Shown one piece after another: positions 9,651 to 19,641 of a stretch of 64,000 nucleotides of DNA. The stretch spans positions 2,418,001 through 2,482,000 of the forward strand of contig OZ345367.1 of the NCBI GenBank assembly GCA_977006965.1, read 5' to 3'. The translations under genes and the position numbers were made by a program. Positions within the stretch are counted from its first letter, which is position 1, and every line of letters begins with the position of its first letter. The DNA is from Phymatolithon calcareum (Eukaryota; Rhodophyta; Florideophyceae; Hapalidiales). Below the pieces are notes generated by a model, which saw only the letters and a program-made list of their open reading frames with translations, ran no database searches and had not been told where the DNA came from.

Positions 9651-11823
9651 GGCCCGGTAGTTTGCTGACTCATTCTACAGCTGTTCTGGATCTTTAAATC
9701 CTTCTCCACTCCCACGACCTTGAATTTTTTTGCTTCTTTATCTCTCTCCATCACCTTCTTTGATGATCAGAGGCGCTTAGTCAAGGATGATGAATATCTA
9801 CTCAGTTCAAAAGTACAGTTTTAGTATTGCCACCTTTCGAGTGTTTCCTGGAAAAATCTAAGTTTTTATAATGTATGAAGTATCTCCTCCTCTCACACAT
9901 GCGCTAACTGCCTAGAGCCCTATTATTGCGCAGAACTTCTTTCTTCACATATGGATCGTCAAGTACAACTTCCGCTGCGCTACTATTTGCATCTTTCTTG
10001 TCCGTGTCTTCAGCTGTAGTCTTCTGTTTGAGCATTAACGTCTTTGCATGTTTCATGGAAGCGGTGTAGGCGCACAGACGTTGTACGCTTCGCAGTAATT
10101 TGCATATGCATTTGTGCCGTTTGTAGTGCCACAACTCAAAACGAGCCGGCTGGGTCGTAAATCCAGTCTGTAGACACAAAAAACACGACCAAATGAATAA
10201 CACTCCAGAACAGTAGAAGTTGGTTTCGTCACTCAAGTTGGTATGAAACAAGAAAACTTGTATACTAGAATACGGAAATCTCACCAGTAACTTCAGAGGT
10301 GAAGCGTATGTCAAACAAACGTATCAACAGGTTTCGGATAGAAACGAAGCGTGCAGGAACAGTCCTGGCGGTTCAAGGGTATATAGTCCGAGAACCCTTA
10401 CGATCGCGGCTTCCCGCACTTCTTGTAAAGAAGTTTCTGTCGGGCGATAGCAAACTATCGTGGCAAGATAGTTAACCTTTTGCCGGTCTGGTCCTTCTGT
10501 TCTTTCTGGAGAACTTTGTACACGCACGGTGCCGTTGAGCCAAGAAAGCAAAGCTTCCCAATGTTATAGCCGCGCTAAACGACTGTCAGAGGGTTCCGAG
10601 ACCAAAGTCTCTACGACGCGCCGTTGGACTCAAGAGGGTCACAACTCCTCAAGAGTTTTGCTCAGGTGCGAGATACTTCCACAGGAAGGAGAAAGAACAG
10701 ACAATCACCCGACGATGATTGTCACGGACGCGCAAGAGGACACGCAAAGAGGGGTCAGTCGTCGTGCGCGCGCAATGAGTTGTGAGCTACCAACCGTCAA
10801 GGAAAAAAACGGATTCGGCAAGATGAGTTTACTCCAAGATCGGTTACGCTAAGGTAGCTCCCCTTTCTCTCCGAGGGCTGCTCGAAGAGAGGGAAGCTCT
10901 ATATATCTACCGAAATGTCTACTGATGCGGCCCTTAGGGAGCTAGGAACTTGGAGATGGAAGCTGAAAACCAGCACACGCATTTCTATGATTCAATTGCA
11001 CCATTAGTTTGCAACGGGCCAATAAGTGGCTTTCGTAACAGATAAAATGATGCATGCTTGCCCAAATACGGTGGTAATTGCACCATCCTGTTACACACAC
11101 AGTGCATATTTGCACTGATACGTATCGGTATTGTAAATATGACGGACAAGAAGGTCACTCTTGCAGCAGTGGGGTGCATTTCCGGCGTCCACGGCACAGA
11201 GACGGGGCAACATTGCGAGAGCTATGCACATATGCGTCTGAAAGCTTGCAAGATACTGCATGACTGCTGATACCCTGAGTCGTGACTCGTTTTTACCCGA
11301 AAAGCAATTGAAAAACTTGCTGAGGTAATGGTAGTTCCACCTCCAATCCGGTCGCATCTTGCCTCGTATATCTAATAATATATTAATCTACTTCATGCGA
11401 ATTATTTAGATGCTTCGATTGAAACTTCCCCCGGAAATCAAATATTTCGTAAAGTCATACTTCAAACCTTTGATCTGATTCAGGATCTCGAACATATGAC
11501 TTGGAATCCAGTTCTGATTCACGAACATTAATTATGTTTTCTTTGTCAATTACGGGCGGCTCTCTGAAATTGGAGTAATTGGAGTTCTACTCTCCTGAAC
11601 TGTATGTGGAGTAATCTGAGCTCACATGTGAGAGTATTGGCTAATAGCTAACCGACTACGGATTAAATGGACCAATTAGAGCGGGCTGTATGCCCGGACT
11701 ACCGATTTCAGATGAAAAATGTGTATATAAACTCTCTGCACCTCAGCGAAGATGGAGTAGCAACCTCAACGCTGAGAGCCAACTCAAAAGCAAGTTGTTT
11801 TTTTTCCGCTTCCCTCGGAAGCT
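9651..11823. other. Mostly unassigned DNA downstream of the recombinase
   Basis: Minus-strand frames at 10314-9904 (136 codons, C-terminal half Lys/Asp-rich) and 10551-10324 (75 codons) might be remnants of the same element as the recombinase, but no domain is visible. The motif GGTGCAATTGAA or its complement occurs at 10989-11001 and, more loosely, near 11072. No rRNA, tRNA or promoter seen. Confidence 0.4.
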
Positions 11824-12915
11824 TCACCTTATCGGCTGTACCTTTGGTACGACACCGTTCAATTGAATTATTTCCATGATTTGTTCATTCATAATTCCAA
11901 GTGACCTGTAGTGCTTCACGGCTTCCCGTTTGAGAGAATGACCAGAGTACATCATGAGACTCCCAGATCCGACACCGCACAAACGAAGTCTCATTCGAAG
12001 GGACTCAGTGAAATCGCTTACACTCCAAGACTTATTTGCAACTATCATATTTTTGCTGTTGACGTCACAGAACAGAAAGCCTTCTGTATTTCCCCTTGTA
12101 TTTATCCACGATAAAAGGGCCAGAAACGGATCCATTATCATAGAAGTCCTCATTTTTGTGTTTCCCGGCCATTGTTTCAATTCGTATTCGCGCCCCTTTG
12201 TAGAATTCTTAATTGACTCTGGAATATAGAGCAAGATGTTTCCAGTTCCCTGAGCACCGGGAACAACAGTTACATTTTCCATCCGTATCTTGCATACTTC
12301 ATCATACCGAAGCCCGATATTAAGCCCATTAACCATGATTATATGTAGCAACACATCCCTGTAGTCAATTTCGGAGCTGCATCCAAACCAGAATCGCTTC
12401 GCATGTTCACAGACTAGCGCCACGGAAATGGGGCGTGCTCGTCGTTTGGTACGCCCAATGTGCGCCAAATAAACTCTATATGAGGCTCTCAAACGTTTTA
12501 TATCCTCGTTTCCTATGAGGGGATTCCCCCTTGCTTGCTCTTCTTTCGCGTCCACATGCCACGGTCCTCGATGTCCATTCTCTAAGTAAACCTTCCTGAT
12601 TTCTTGAGTTAATCCTCCCATTGTGTCATCTGAAAGAGCTGTTGGAGTGCCCATGTAGCAATGGGAGTAGAGCAAATTAATTAGAAACTTTAAAGTTTCT
12701 GGGGTAAATTTTTTTGGATCCTGTACATCTAGTTTCGAAGAAAACTCCGCAATGACTCTTCTGGCAAGCCTGATATTCTTCACTGTGGATTTTGAATGAG
12801 ATACCTTGAATAGGTCTTCCTCTGACTGTAGCACGTTTTTCACAATACTATTGAAACGGACACTGATTGATTCGATAGACGTTCCACTCTTCTTAGCATT
12901 CTTCTTCTTCGTCAT
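11824..12915 (-). pseudogene. Tyrosine recombinase, C-terminally incomplete
   Basis: ATG at 12915 gives 363 residues beginning MTKKKNAKKSG; an in-frame upstream ATG at 12996 would add 27 residues. The N-terminal half looks like a SAM-like core-binding region (ARRVIAEFSSKL). The catalytic half has VNGLNIGLRYDEVCKIR, the box I Arg context, and GHSLKREAVKHYRSLG, the box II HxxR context. There the residue three after His is Lys, not Arg (an Arg follows it). The ORF ends shortly after (VVPKVQPIR, TGA at 11824-11826), before the stretch where the nucleophilic Tyr should be, and none follows in frame before the next stop. YR enzymes drive Crypton, DIRS and Ngaro elements. Without the Tyr this one should not cut DNA; it could be a decayed copy or a retained DNA-binding protein. 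Confidence 0.75.
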
Positions 12916-12996
12916 CGCGTAGGCTCGAACTCGAGAACAAAACCAATACACACAAGTTAGCTGCAAAAACCGTTCGGCAACTGCCGTTAGTAGCAA

Positions 12997-13300
12997 ATAC
13001 CCATGATTTTCCTTTCTTTAAGGCAATAACTTAGCAGATAGAGCAGTGAACAGTATGTGCACTGATCACCGCTCTATACCAGGTCTAGAATAGCAATATG
13101 AAAAACTGTATCACACGTCGTAGTTCAGGAGATTTACGTTGTACACTGTGTATCGTATTTCTTATATTGCACACCATGTGAACCCTTTTCTAAGGGCGAA
13201 GTTACGCTCTTTGCCAGCTCTTCCTATCTAGTATCTCTCCTCTCTCCCCAAGAAGTGGTTTGTCTCTTCCAGCCCCTCGATATCGTCTCGTATTCTCAAG
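12997..13300. other. No recognisable gene
   Basis: Short spacer upstream of the recombinase ORF on its strand. The word CTCTATACCAGGTCTAG at 13071 has no clear role. Nothing else seen. Confidence 0.4.
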
Positions 13301-13801
13301 TTGTCGCAGTCAAGTATTACGGAAGATAAAGATGGACTGTACATCAAGCATGAGATACGGTCCGCGAATGATGTGCAAAGCCTTCCTGGATCCTTCGCAC
13401 CTAGCTTCTGCTCTTTTCTGCCGCCAAGCACCCCCTCAAGCCCAAGTGGCCGTAGTTATAGACTGATATCGTGCTCCGTTTTTCCTCATCACTCTAAGAT
13501 CCCTCGTACAGAGATTTGGGTACTTGAAGATGTGCCCGTTGAAAGAATTGTCGTGAATTCCTTTATCTCCACTTTAATCTCTATGAATAAGGATGTAGTA
13601 AAGGAAGAAGGTGGAAATATTGAAGAAGAACACGCCGATAAAGACGCAACACAGAAAATTGACTTAGAGCGTATTGCTGGAGAGGTTGGACGTCACTGGA
13701 AACTGTGCCTTCTATGTCTTTCATGCGAGTATTCCTTAAACAAAAGATCTTGTCATTCAGAGAGGTTAAGCCATAGTTGTATTAAAGTTGTCCCTCTCTA
13801 A
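13301..13801 (+). CDS. Hypothetical protein, 166 aa
   Basis: An uninterrupted frame in otherwise AT-rich DNA. The N-terminal third is Ser/Pro-rich (FLPPSTPSSPSGRS); the middle is strongly acidic (VVKEEGGNIEEEHADKD); the C-terminal part has four closely spaced Cys (KLCLLCLSC and RSCHSE). No family recognised and no TATA-like box immediately upstream, so it could be a chance ORF or a piece of a mobile element. Confidence 0.25.
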   Translation: MSQSSITEDKDGLYIKHEIRSANDVQSLPGSFAPSFCSFLPPSTPSSPSGRSYRLISCSVFPHHSKIPRTEIWVLEDVPVERIVVNSFISTLISMNKDVVKEEGGNIEEEHADKDATQKIDLERIAGEVGRHWKLCLLCLSCEYSLNKRSCHSERLSHSCIKVVPL

Positions 13802-13923
13802 AAACCAATGACACAATGATCTTCTTAATGCTCCTAGAAATTTGATGATGTTGAATTTGTCCAATAGTAAAGCGCACTTCACATGTGAAAATCTATTCCA
13901 TATATGGAGCGATGATTTCTCAT

Positions 13924-13976
13924 GTTTACATACTCTGTCAATGTCCCCATTGAGGAAATTGACAGAGTATGTAAAC
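13924..13976. repeat. Perfect 19-bp hairpin with 15-nt loop
   Basis: Arms 13924-13942 and 13958-13976 are exact reverse complements (GTTTACATACTCTGTCAAT). The loop contains CCCCATTGAGG. Such foldbacks recur elsewhere in the window (16750, 18001, 61504, 63143). Confidence 0.95.
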
Positions 13977-15216
13977 AAAAAGGTCGATATGGACTGGAAG
14001 TCCATGTCTGTCTTCCCTAGGGTCTCCCCGAGTTGATTTCGGTAAATGTTTCATTCAACATGGCCACGAATCGGCGACTATCCCATGGGATAGTCTCTGC
14101 CTTGTGGTCATGCGGTCATCTCCGTTATGCGTTCGTTTAGAACAACTATTGACGCCGACAACGGTAAAACCCTGAGGCCTGACAGATATAGGCGAATTAC
14201 TTTCAAAGAAAAGTAAGAAATACGCATTCGTGGGAACTCAGGAGTTCTCCTTTATTAAAGTTTCTGGGTCGGTTGGTGACAAATACCGCGATATTGTTCA
14301 GTGCAGTTCTACATGCCTAGAATCAACCAAAACTACTGCCGCTCTAGAGCCCTAGTATAGCTTGCACCAGGAGCCCAGGATGGTTTAATCCCGGACTTGC
14401 AAGCTTGGGATTGTGATAACTTACTGCAACACTAACCATTCACAAAGCGGGGTGCAGAATGGGTGCATAATTGAAAGGATAACAGATATCTTAATTACTT
14501 ATATCAATTTGCACCTCTTTCGCACCCTCTTTTTTCAACAAAAAATAAAGCGGGACGTCGCAAAAAGTATTTTATTAGCGCTCATTCCCAGCATAAAACA
14601 TATATATACGTATTTTCCTTAACTACCTTTCAGAAAGTATTTCGGATAAGACAGGAAATCTTTATTTTGAAATTATTTGAAAACGTTTCACAAAATATAC
14701 ATGGAGTTTCAAAATGTTTTGAAAATCTGGCACATGTACATATTTTCGGCTCCAGTTTGTGCATAGATGAAGTTTTATTATAAAATTATAGAGCCATGTG
14801 CATGATTTGAAAATCACCCAGCCTGGTGCAGAACGGTGCGCTATTGGTCTTGCCTTTTCTATCTTTCATGTGACTCTTGAGGAGGTGTAGAACAGCTAAA
14901 AAACGTGACGAAGAGTGCTACAGAATGGTCCAGCAGAATGGGTGCGCAAATTGACTGTCACGCAAACGAAAAAGATTTGAATGCACCCGCAAAACTAAAA
15001 ATTATACAGTAATTTCCATGTCAACCTTGTTTTTTATTTGTTTTGAGTGGGTGCTAATTTCAGCTAATGGCTTCGGAACCTTCCGATATATCGATTGCCA
15101 ACTTCATCTTAGAGGAGAGCGATTTCTCGCTTCAGCCAGAGTACACAAGAGAAAGGGTGATTTAGGTGTAAAATAATATTTTGGATATCATATTTTGATA
15201 ACCATCGTTTAAGGGA
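13977..15216. other. AT-rich spacer with GGTGC..AATTGA words
   Basis: The word GGTGCRNAATTGA appears at about 14456, inverted at about 14503 and again at about 14941, giving a small foldback near 14450-14530. A short frame at 15069-15173 (starts MASEPSDISIANF) runs into a stop just ahead of the copy B coding remnant and might be its upstream exon or frame. No other gene seen. Confidence 0.35.
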
Positions 15217-15482
15217 ATGAAAAGCACTTCTCTTGCGGCCATGATATGCTGTGACGGAAGCGAAAAGCTAAACATTGCACCAAAGATGGCAAAAAACGCA
15301 CACAATTCGAACGCCAGCTATACTGTTAAAGTCTGTACTATATCCGCTACCCTATGCACTGGGTCTCAGCGCTACCGGGATCGCAGCGGATTTGATAATT
15401 TTCACCACCCCGTATTCCTGTGTCCCGGCTGTTACATGGATTCTTAGTTAATATTATTTATTGAACCTAGTTATGATACGCC
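15217..15482 (+). pseudogene. Dispersed coding 3' end, copy B
   Basis: The frame 15217-15447 ends with SGFDNFHHP and LCPGCYMDS then TAG; the last 25 codons and about 35 bases after the stop match copy A at 1085-1200 on the opposite strand. In copy B the shared end is open, so this is the better copy. Several Cys (ICC, VCT, LCT, LCPGC) are present, but no domain is recognised. The Mutator-like element at 15523 has inserted just downstream. Confidence 0.5.
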
Positions 15483-15522
15483 TACAGAATCCTCGCAATA
15501 TGAGCGAGATGTGGCTTTCCCC

Positions 15523-16582
15523 AGGAGATAGTAATATATTGAGGATATTCGCTAAATGACCACCAAAAGTGGTAAAAGTACTCTAAATATCCACCGCTAG
15601 CCAAAGCTACTACTCACCCAGAGCAAAATATACTATCATACTCACCCTAGCCGAACCTACTACGCATTCGTTTCTCAGAGTGCTCTATGCGACAATGAAA
15701 TTTATAGCGTACGTTACTCTCTCTGGTTTAGCTCTTCGTCGCAGCAATTGATATCATCTCCGTCATCGAAGGCGGTCAGGTCGATGATCATGGACTGAGC
15801 CGCTTTGTCGATGTGCATTCGCTTCGCCTCGACAAGGTTGTGTATGTTGGGCCAAGCACAGGTCTGTGAGAAGTGACTGGTGTGTCCACACGAGGAGCAG
15901 TGACGGGCCCTCATTTCGGACGGCACGTAAGGCTTCTTGCGCTTAAGGCCCGGCTTAGCGACAAGTTCAAATGGCACCAAATCGTCCTGTACTAGCTGGT
16001 CACCAGTAACAGCAACACGCGTGATGCTGCCCTCGTCTTTCTTGGCCAAAGTAGCTCAGTCTTGAGCTGGCGCTCCCTTGAGGGGCCTCCAACGCAGCTG
16101 TGCCCGACTGAATTGGTGATCCTGACACCCCCGACGCTCGGCAGCGCGCTGACGTTCACGCGGAAGGTGCAAGCTGTGCCCTGGCTACAGATTAGTGTCA
16201 GATTCTACTTCTCGCGCGTGTCTACGAGGTGCGCCTTACCGATTGACGCGTTGTGGGAGATCGCGACGTTAATAACATCGTCGAAGCTTGATCCAAAGTA
16301 GTCGCCCACCTGTAGCACGAGCTTCTTCTTGTTCATGATTTGAGAGTAATTAGTGCGCGAGCGTGGTGCGTTGAGCTTGTCAGACGAATTCGAGGAGGAT
16401 GTGCACAAAAGCTGGATCAAGGGGAAGTAGCAGACACTTCCCTTTTTCCCTCCAAAAAACGCAACTGTCAGCGTACCACGTAACGGATGAGTAGTAGTTT
16501 TGGCTCAGTTGGATGTTTAGCGTACTTTCACCACTTTTGGTGGGCATTTAGCGAATTTCCTCGTAATATATTACTATCCCCT
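15523..16582. mobile_element. Mutator-like element (MULE), 1,060 bp, with TIRs and 9-bp TSD
   Basis: Terminal inverted repeats of about 115 bp: the left starts AGGAGATAGTAATATATT, and the complement of the right end starts AGGGGATAGTAATATATT; both continue through ATTCGCTAAATG and CACCAAAAGTGGT. The flanks carry an exact 9-bp duplication GCTTTCCCC at 15514-15522 and 16583-16591. Long TIRs with a 9-bp TSD are the signature of Mutator elements, and the inside encodes a MuDR-type zinc domain on minus. The element is too short for a full transposase and so is non-autonomous. Confidence 0.9.
15714..16420 (-). pseudogene. MuDR-type transposase N-terminal fragment plus zinc knuckle
   Basis: From 16420 on minus: KLVLQVGDYFGSSFDDV...AISHNASIGKAHLVDTREK, a stop, then the same frame goes on with CSQGTACTFRVNVSAL and GHSCVG. 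This is the C..C.FRV......HSC pattern of the zinc-binding domain at the start of MuDR/FAR1 transposases. A second frame from 16049 encodes MAKKDEGSITRV and then HCSSCGHTSHFSQTC, a CX2CX4HX4C knuckle typically found at the C-terminus of these proteins. The catalytic DDE core between the two is absent, so this is an internally deleted derivative. Ends with an acidic tail at 15714. Confidence 0.7.
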
Positions 16583-16749
16583 GCTTTCCCCCAAGCCAGG
16601 AAGCCCTATGATACAGTACGAACAGTACTGTAAGTGAAATCAATCGATGGTAAAGTAGAAGCACATGTGATAGAATCTTTCTATTATGTTTTCCTCTAAG
16701 GTGACGCGGCACTTTCCTCGGTAATTGGGGCACCATGATTATACGATAC

Positions 16750-16787
16750 GACCGATCGGCCATAGAACCGTCTATGGCCGATCGGTC
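16750..16787. repeat. Perfect 16-bp hairpin
   Basis: Arms GACCGATCGGCCATAG (16750-16765) and its exact complement (16772-16787) around loop AACCGT. Could act as a transcription stop or be a minimal foldback element. Nothing adjacent decides. Confidence 0.95.
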
Positions 16788-16911
16788 AACACACTGTCAA
16801 TTTCCGGATTGAGATCTCCGAGTGCGGAAAAAAGAGTGTAGTTTCTGAATGCGATCCCAAAAAACTATTCTACTCCATTCACATTCAATTTTTTTTGATC
16901 AACTTTGTCGT

Positions 16912-16943
16912 CTCAATTGAGGAAGCCCGTACAATAGACACTA
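16912..16943 (+). repeat. CTCAATTGAG/AATAGACACTA unit, copy 1
   Basis: CTCAATTGAGGAAGCCCGTA followed by CAATAGACACTA. The same pair of words, similarly spaced, is found at 61476-61541 (inverted) and twice head-to-head at 63434-63519, which marks a dispersed short repeat family. Confidence 0.65.
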
Positions 16944-17420
16944 ATAATTTAGTCTACTAGTACACCAAGGTGTATCCAAACTATGATCGCGTGCTCGTTG
17001 TATAAGTGAATACTGGGACACGTCAAGGCGTTCCAGAGGGAAAGAGGAGAGAGGTAGAGCTGAGCACAGTACCGTTGGGTTACTGGAGCGCAGCGCATAC
17101 ACGGCAAAAGCAGAGGCTAGTTCACCATGCGGGTTCCTCCAATACCCCGATGGTGCTGCCTTTATTATTCTATATACAAAGGAACTGCAACAGCACAAGA
17201 GTCTACCCAGACATTAGAGAGAGCGCAATGCATGCGGCTCCACGCCCTTGAATGGTCGGACAAACGAGTGCTCTCAGTTGTGACAAATTCCAAGCGAATG
17301 TAAGTAAATCCGCAAGGCTGATTCCGAACCGCTTATGGAGGTGACACTGACACTCTGGTCGCCACGCACGCACCCGTCAGCGCAAGCAAAGGGATAGGAC
17401 CCGTTCGAAACGAGGACTGC

Positions 17421-17567
17421 GGAGTATTCCGCGTTGGCGTCCGTCCACCGGCCTCTGCTCGTACAGCGATCATCTGGCGCAAATAGGGGACTGTCGGATA
17501 CCCCATGTTCGTGTCCTTTCACCAGCCGCTGCTAATACAGCTATCATCTGGCGCAAGACAGGGTACA
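17421..17567 (-). repeat. Two tandem units of about 73-75 bp in coding sequence
   Basis: Units share the stretch from CTGCT..TACAGC.ATCATCTGGC to GGCGCAA (17455 and 17528). On minus they encode LRQMIAVLAAAGERTRT and a diverged second copy, LRQMIAVRAEAGGRTPT, in shifted frame. Confidence 0.7.
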
Positions 17568-18000
17568 GTGTTACAACAAACACCGCACATTGCCATCGCA
17601 TCTGATTCCCATTTTCCGGCGACATAGCTTTTCTTGACGGCATTGAATAGATATCAGACCTCAAGACGACCTTCTTTATTGCAGTCACGAACAGCAAGTG
17701 GATCATAACGTTAGAGTCTCCAGGGTACATTTCAAGGATATCTCCATCCTCATCATAGAGAAACACACTCTGTTTGGAAGCCGTAGGGCTCGAGGTATAC
17801 GAATGCTCGTCCCAGTAGTCATATGCAAAGGAGAATGTCCTGGTATTTTCTGTCACGTCAAAAGGTTCGACGCCACTCTGTTTTCCCCATGTTGGAGCAC
17901 TTCGAATAACTTGAGGCTCGGTCTATACCGCTTGTGCCCATGCCCGTGCCCGAATTTTAGGGCATATTATTGGTTGAACGGTACTGTAATTTTTCATTCG

Positions 18001-18091
18001 GAAGCAAAACGGGCAGAACGGGCAGAACAGGACAGTTAACTTCTTTCCCTCGGGAAAGAAGTTAACTGTCCTGTTCTGCCCGTTTTGCTTC
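18001..18091. repeat. Long hairpin, 30-bp perfect arms extended to about 40 bp
   Basis: Arms 18020-18049 and 18052-18081 are exact complements around a 2-nt loop. Pairing resumes for ten more bases (18001-18010 with 18082-18091) after a 9-nt bulge that is a duplicated GGGCAGAAC. Lies inside the Harbinger-type element. Confidence 0.95.
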
Positions 18092-18127
18092 CCATTTGGC
18101 GCAAATTTTTGATTTGGCGCGAAGAAA

Positions 18128-18445
18128 ATGCTTGTTTACCCCTCCATGACCCCTTCGCACTGTTTTTGCTGTTCGCTGTTGTCATTGGTGTCGACGATGG
18201 ATGCGCAATATACTGTAGCTATTGTGGGCAGCATCGTCACTGTCTTGCTCTCGCTTGTTGACATATCGTTTGGCGACAATCTTGAGAGGCGATTTCGCTC
18301 AGTATCGCGTAGGCGTGATCGGCAGTGTTTCGAACGCGTTACCGGTCTTTTGAGTGACTACGAGTTCAAAAGAGCTTTTAGACTACTACAGGGGCGGCCG
18401 GGGACTACAGTCGCATTGCGAGCCCCTGTACGGTCATGGACTTGA
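18128..18445 (+). pseudogene. Possible N-terminus of a Harbinger-like transposase
   Basis: The frame contains VSTMDAQYTVAIVGSIVTVL followed by RRRDRQCFERVTGLL and SDYEFKRAFRL. A basic segment leading into 'F..L...L.D.EF...FRL' is usual at the start of PIF/Harbinger transposases, and the host element has Harbinger-like TIRs and TSD. The catalytic part is missing. The internal ATG at about 18197 (MDAQYT) is a likelier start than 18128. Confidence 0.45.
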
Positions 18446-18936
18446 CCAGTACTCGTGCTCCTCCGATTTGCCCGTTGTGCTGGGCTACCTGGGTGCTATT
18501 TATCGCATTCTGTGCAACGGTCAGCGCGATCATTAGTTTCCACAAATTGGAGAATAGTGCAGTACGAGCACGACGGTGGGTGAGCCCAGCCATGCATGGA
18601 TGCAGTCATCTAAAATAGAATTTCTGGCACAGGGCATACACAATCCGGTATAGACTAGGTGGGAATTGCCCAGTTCTACTGTAATTACATCGGGCAGGCA
18701 CGGGCACGGGCATGTGCGGTATAGACCGAGCCTGAGCGTTGCAGTGTACCAACCTTCATCCCATTTAACCATGACCCGCTCGTCGTTTTGCATATTACGA
18801 AGCTGTGCGCAGGGTATTTCGCCAACACTGCCACCGGTCCATACTTCTAGCTCTGCTGGCTGCATGGTGCGACGCTCACGAATCAGAGCCTCCGTGGCTA
18901 ATTGTTTTTCCCAGTCTTCGTCTTTTGCCGAGATAC

Positions 18937-19023
18937 TTTTTTATTCAAGTTTATTTAAAAGCCCAACAGACTTCCGAAGATATGGGCGAGGCTTCCTCTG
19001 ATGCTACCTACCTTTGTGCAGCT
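18937..19023 (-). repeat. A-tailed retroposon, 3' part (older, split by the Gypsy element)
   Basis: On minus it reads TGCACAAAGGTAGGTAGC...CTTTTAAATAAACTTGAATAAAAAA. The same sequence, with about 90% identity by eye, is inserted at 38100-38234. The other part of this copy is at 29213-29255; the Gypsy insertion with TSD CAGCT separates them. Confidence 0.85.
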
Positions 19024-19518
19024 TGTAGTAGTATGGATGGGTGGCCCTGAGGCCTTGCTTTTCCCCCACCATTACAGCCCACATGGGCTTACACGCTGTG
19101 CCCTCGACTCCGTCGTCCCCTCCGTTTAGGTTTATTTCTAGTATGATATGACCGATTTGGTAATATATGGCGGGCTTTCGGCCGCCGGCCCTCAGTAAAA
19201 GGGGCAACCCGTGTTTGGTCCAGATCGACCGTTTTCAGTTCCAACCTTCGCGGACCTTTCGCCTCAGGGAAGGCCTCGCGTACGACCTCGACTCTACGCC
19301 GTCGGTCGAGCCTCGGTCCTAGGACCCTCGGCCTGTGTCTGCGTACGGGCGTTGGTGTCCTCTTGCGACTGGACCCCAAGTCCGTGTGTGTGTTTTGTTG
19401 TTTGCTCTGCCAATATCCTCCATCGGGAGAGACCAATCGCTGGAGCCTTGCACGGCCTCAACGGCCAACCGTTCCCGAACTACTTAGAGGCGTCGATTCG
19501 CCGATCTACGCTACCGCA
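19024..19518 (+). repeat. 5' LTR of the Gypsy element
   Basis: Starts TGTAGTAGTATGG and ends GCTACCGCA; paired with 28715-29207. Contains a weak AT-rich promoter-like word TAATATATGG near 19160. 495 bp; 2 bp longer than its partner, in a GT run. Confidence 0.95.
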
Positions 19519-19520
19519 AG

Positions 19521-19535
19521 TGGTCTTCCGACCTA
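19521..19535 (+). other. Primer-binding-site candidate
   Basis: Two bases after the 5' LTR the sequence is TGGTCTTCCGACCTA, beginning with the TGG that pairs with the CCA end of a tRNA primer. The tRNA was not identified. Confidence 0.55.
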
Positions 19536-19641
19536 GAACGGTTCGCAGCTGTTCGCGATCATTCGGCAGATCTGCCTTACCAAGACCCCAAGCACTGGGG
19601 GAAAACAAGGAACGCAGATCTCCACATTCTTGCTAGCCAAC

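Larger units (their letters stand above)
17915..18732. mobile_element. Harbinger-type element, 818 bp, TGA target duplication
   Basis: Termini GGCTCGGTCTATACCG (17915) and its complement CGGTATAGACCGAGCC ending at 18732; both continue with TGCCC.TGCCCGTGCC-type sequence, giving TIRs of about 40 bp. TGA flanks the element at 17912-17914 and 18733-18735; a 3-bp TNA duplication is the PIF/Harbinger habit. Inside are a 30-bp-arm hairpin and a short plus-strand ORF. Non-autonomous. Confidence 0.85.
17274..18926 (-). pseudogene. Unidentified gene split by a Harbinger-type insertion
   Basis: Upstream part on minus (18926-18736): KDEDWEKQLATEALIRERR, then MQPAELEVWTGGSVGEIPCA and ERVMVKWDEGWYTATL, a Tudor/PWWP-like 'V.WDEGWYTAT' strand. 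The inserted element occupies 17915-18732 with TGA duplicated. Downstream (17911 onward) the frame 17856-17470 starts MTENTRTFSFAYDYWDEHSY and goes on SVFLYDEDGDILEMYPG, then LRQMIAVLAAAG in a tandemly repeated segment. The F.F.Y.YW..........SVFLYDEDG pattern faintly resembles the early part of a kinesin-3 motor, but the P-loop GQTGSGK is absent, so I do not call it. Frames on the two sides do not join cleanly. Confidence 0.4.

Noticed and set aside
1085-15482. Polinton/Maverick-like giant element bounded by inverted repeats, with Ulp1-like protease and recombinase
   Set aside because: No DNA polymerase B, packaging ATPase, capsid or DDE integrase was found between the repeats, and the repeats are coding 3' ends, not typical TIRs.
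17470-17856. Kinesin motor domain
   Set aside because: TFSFAYDYWDEHSY...SVFLYDEDG recalls the start of a kinesin-3 motor, but no P-loop, switch or microtubule-binding motif follows.
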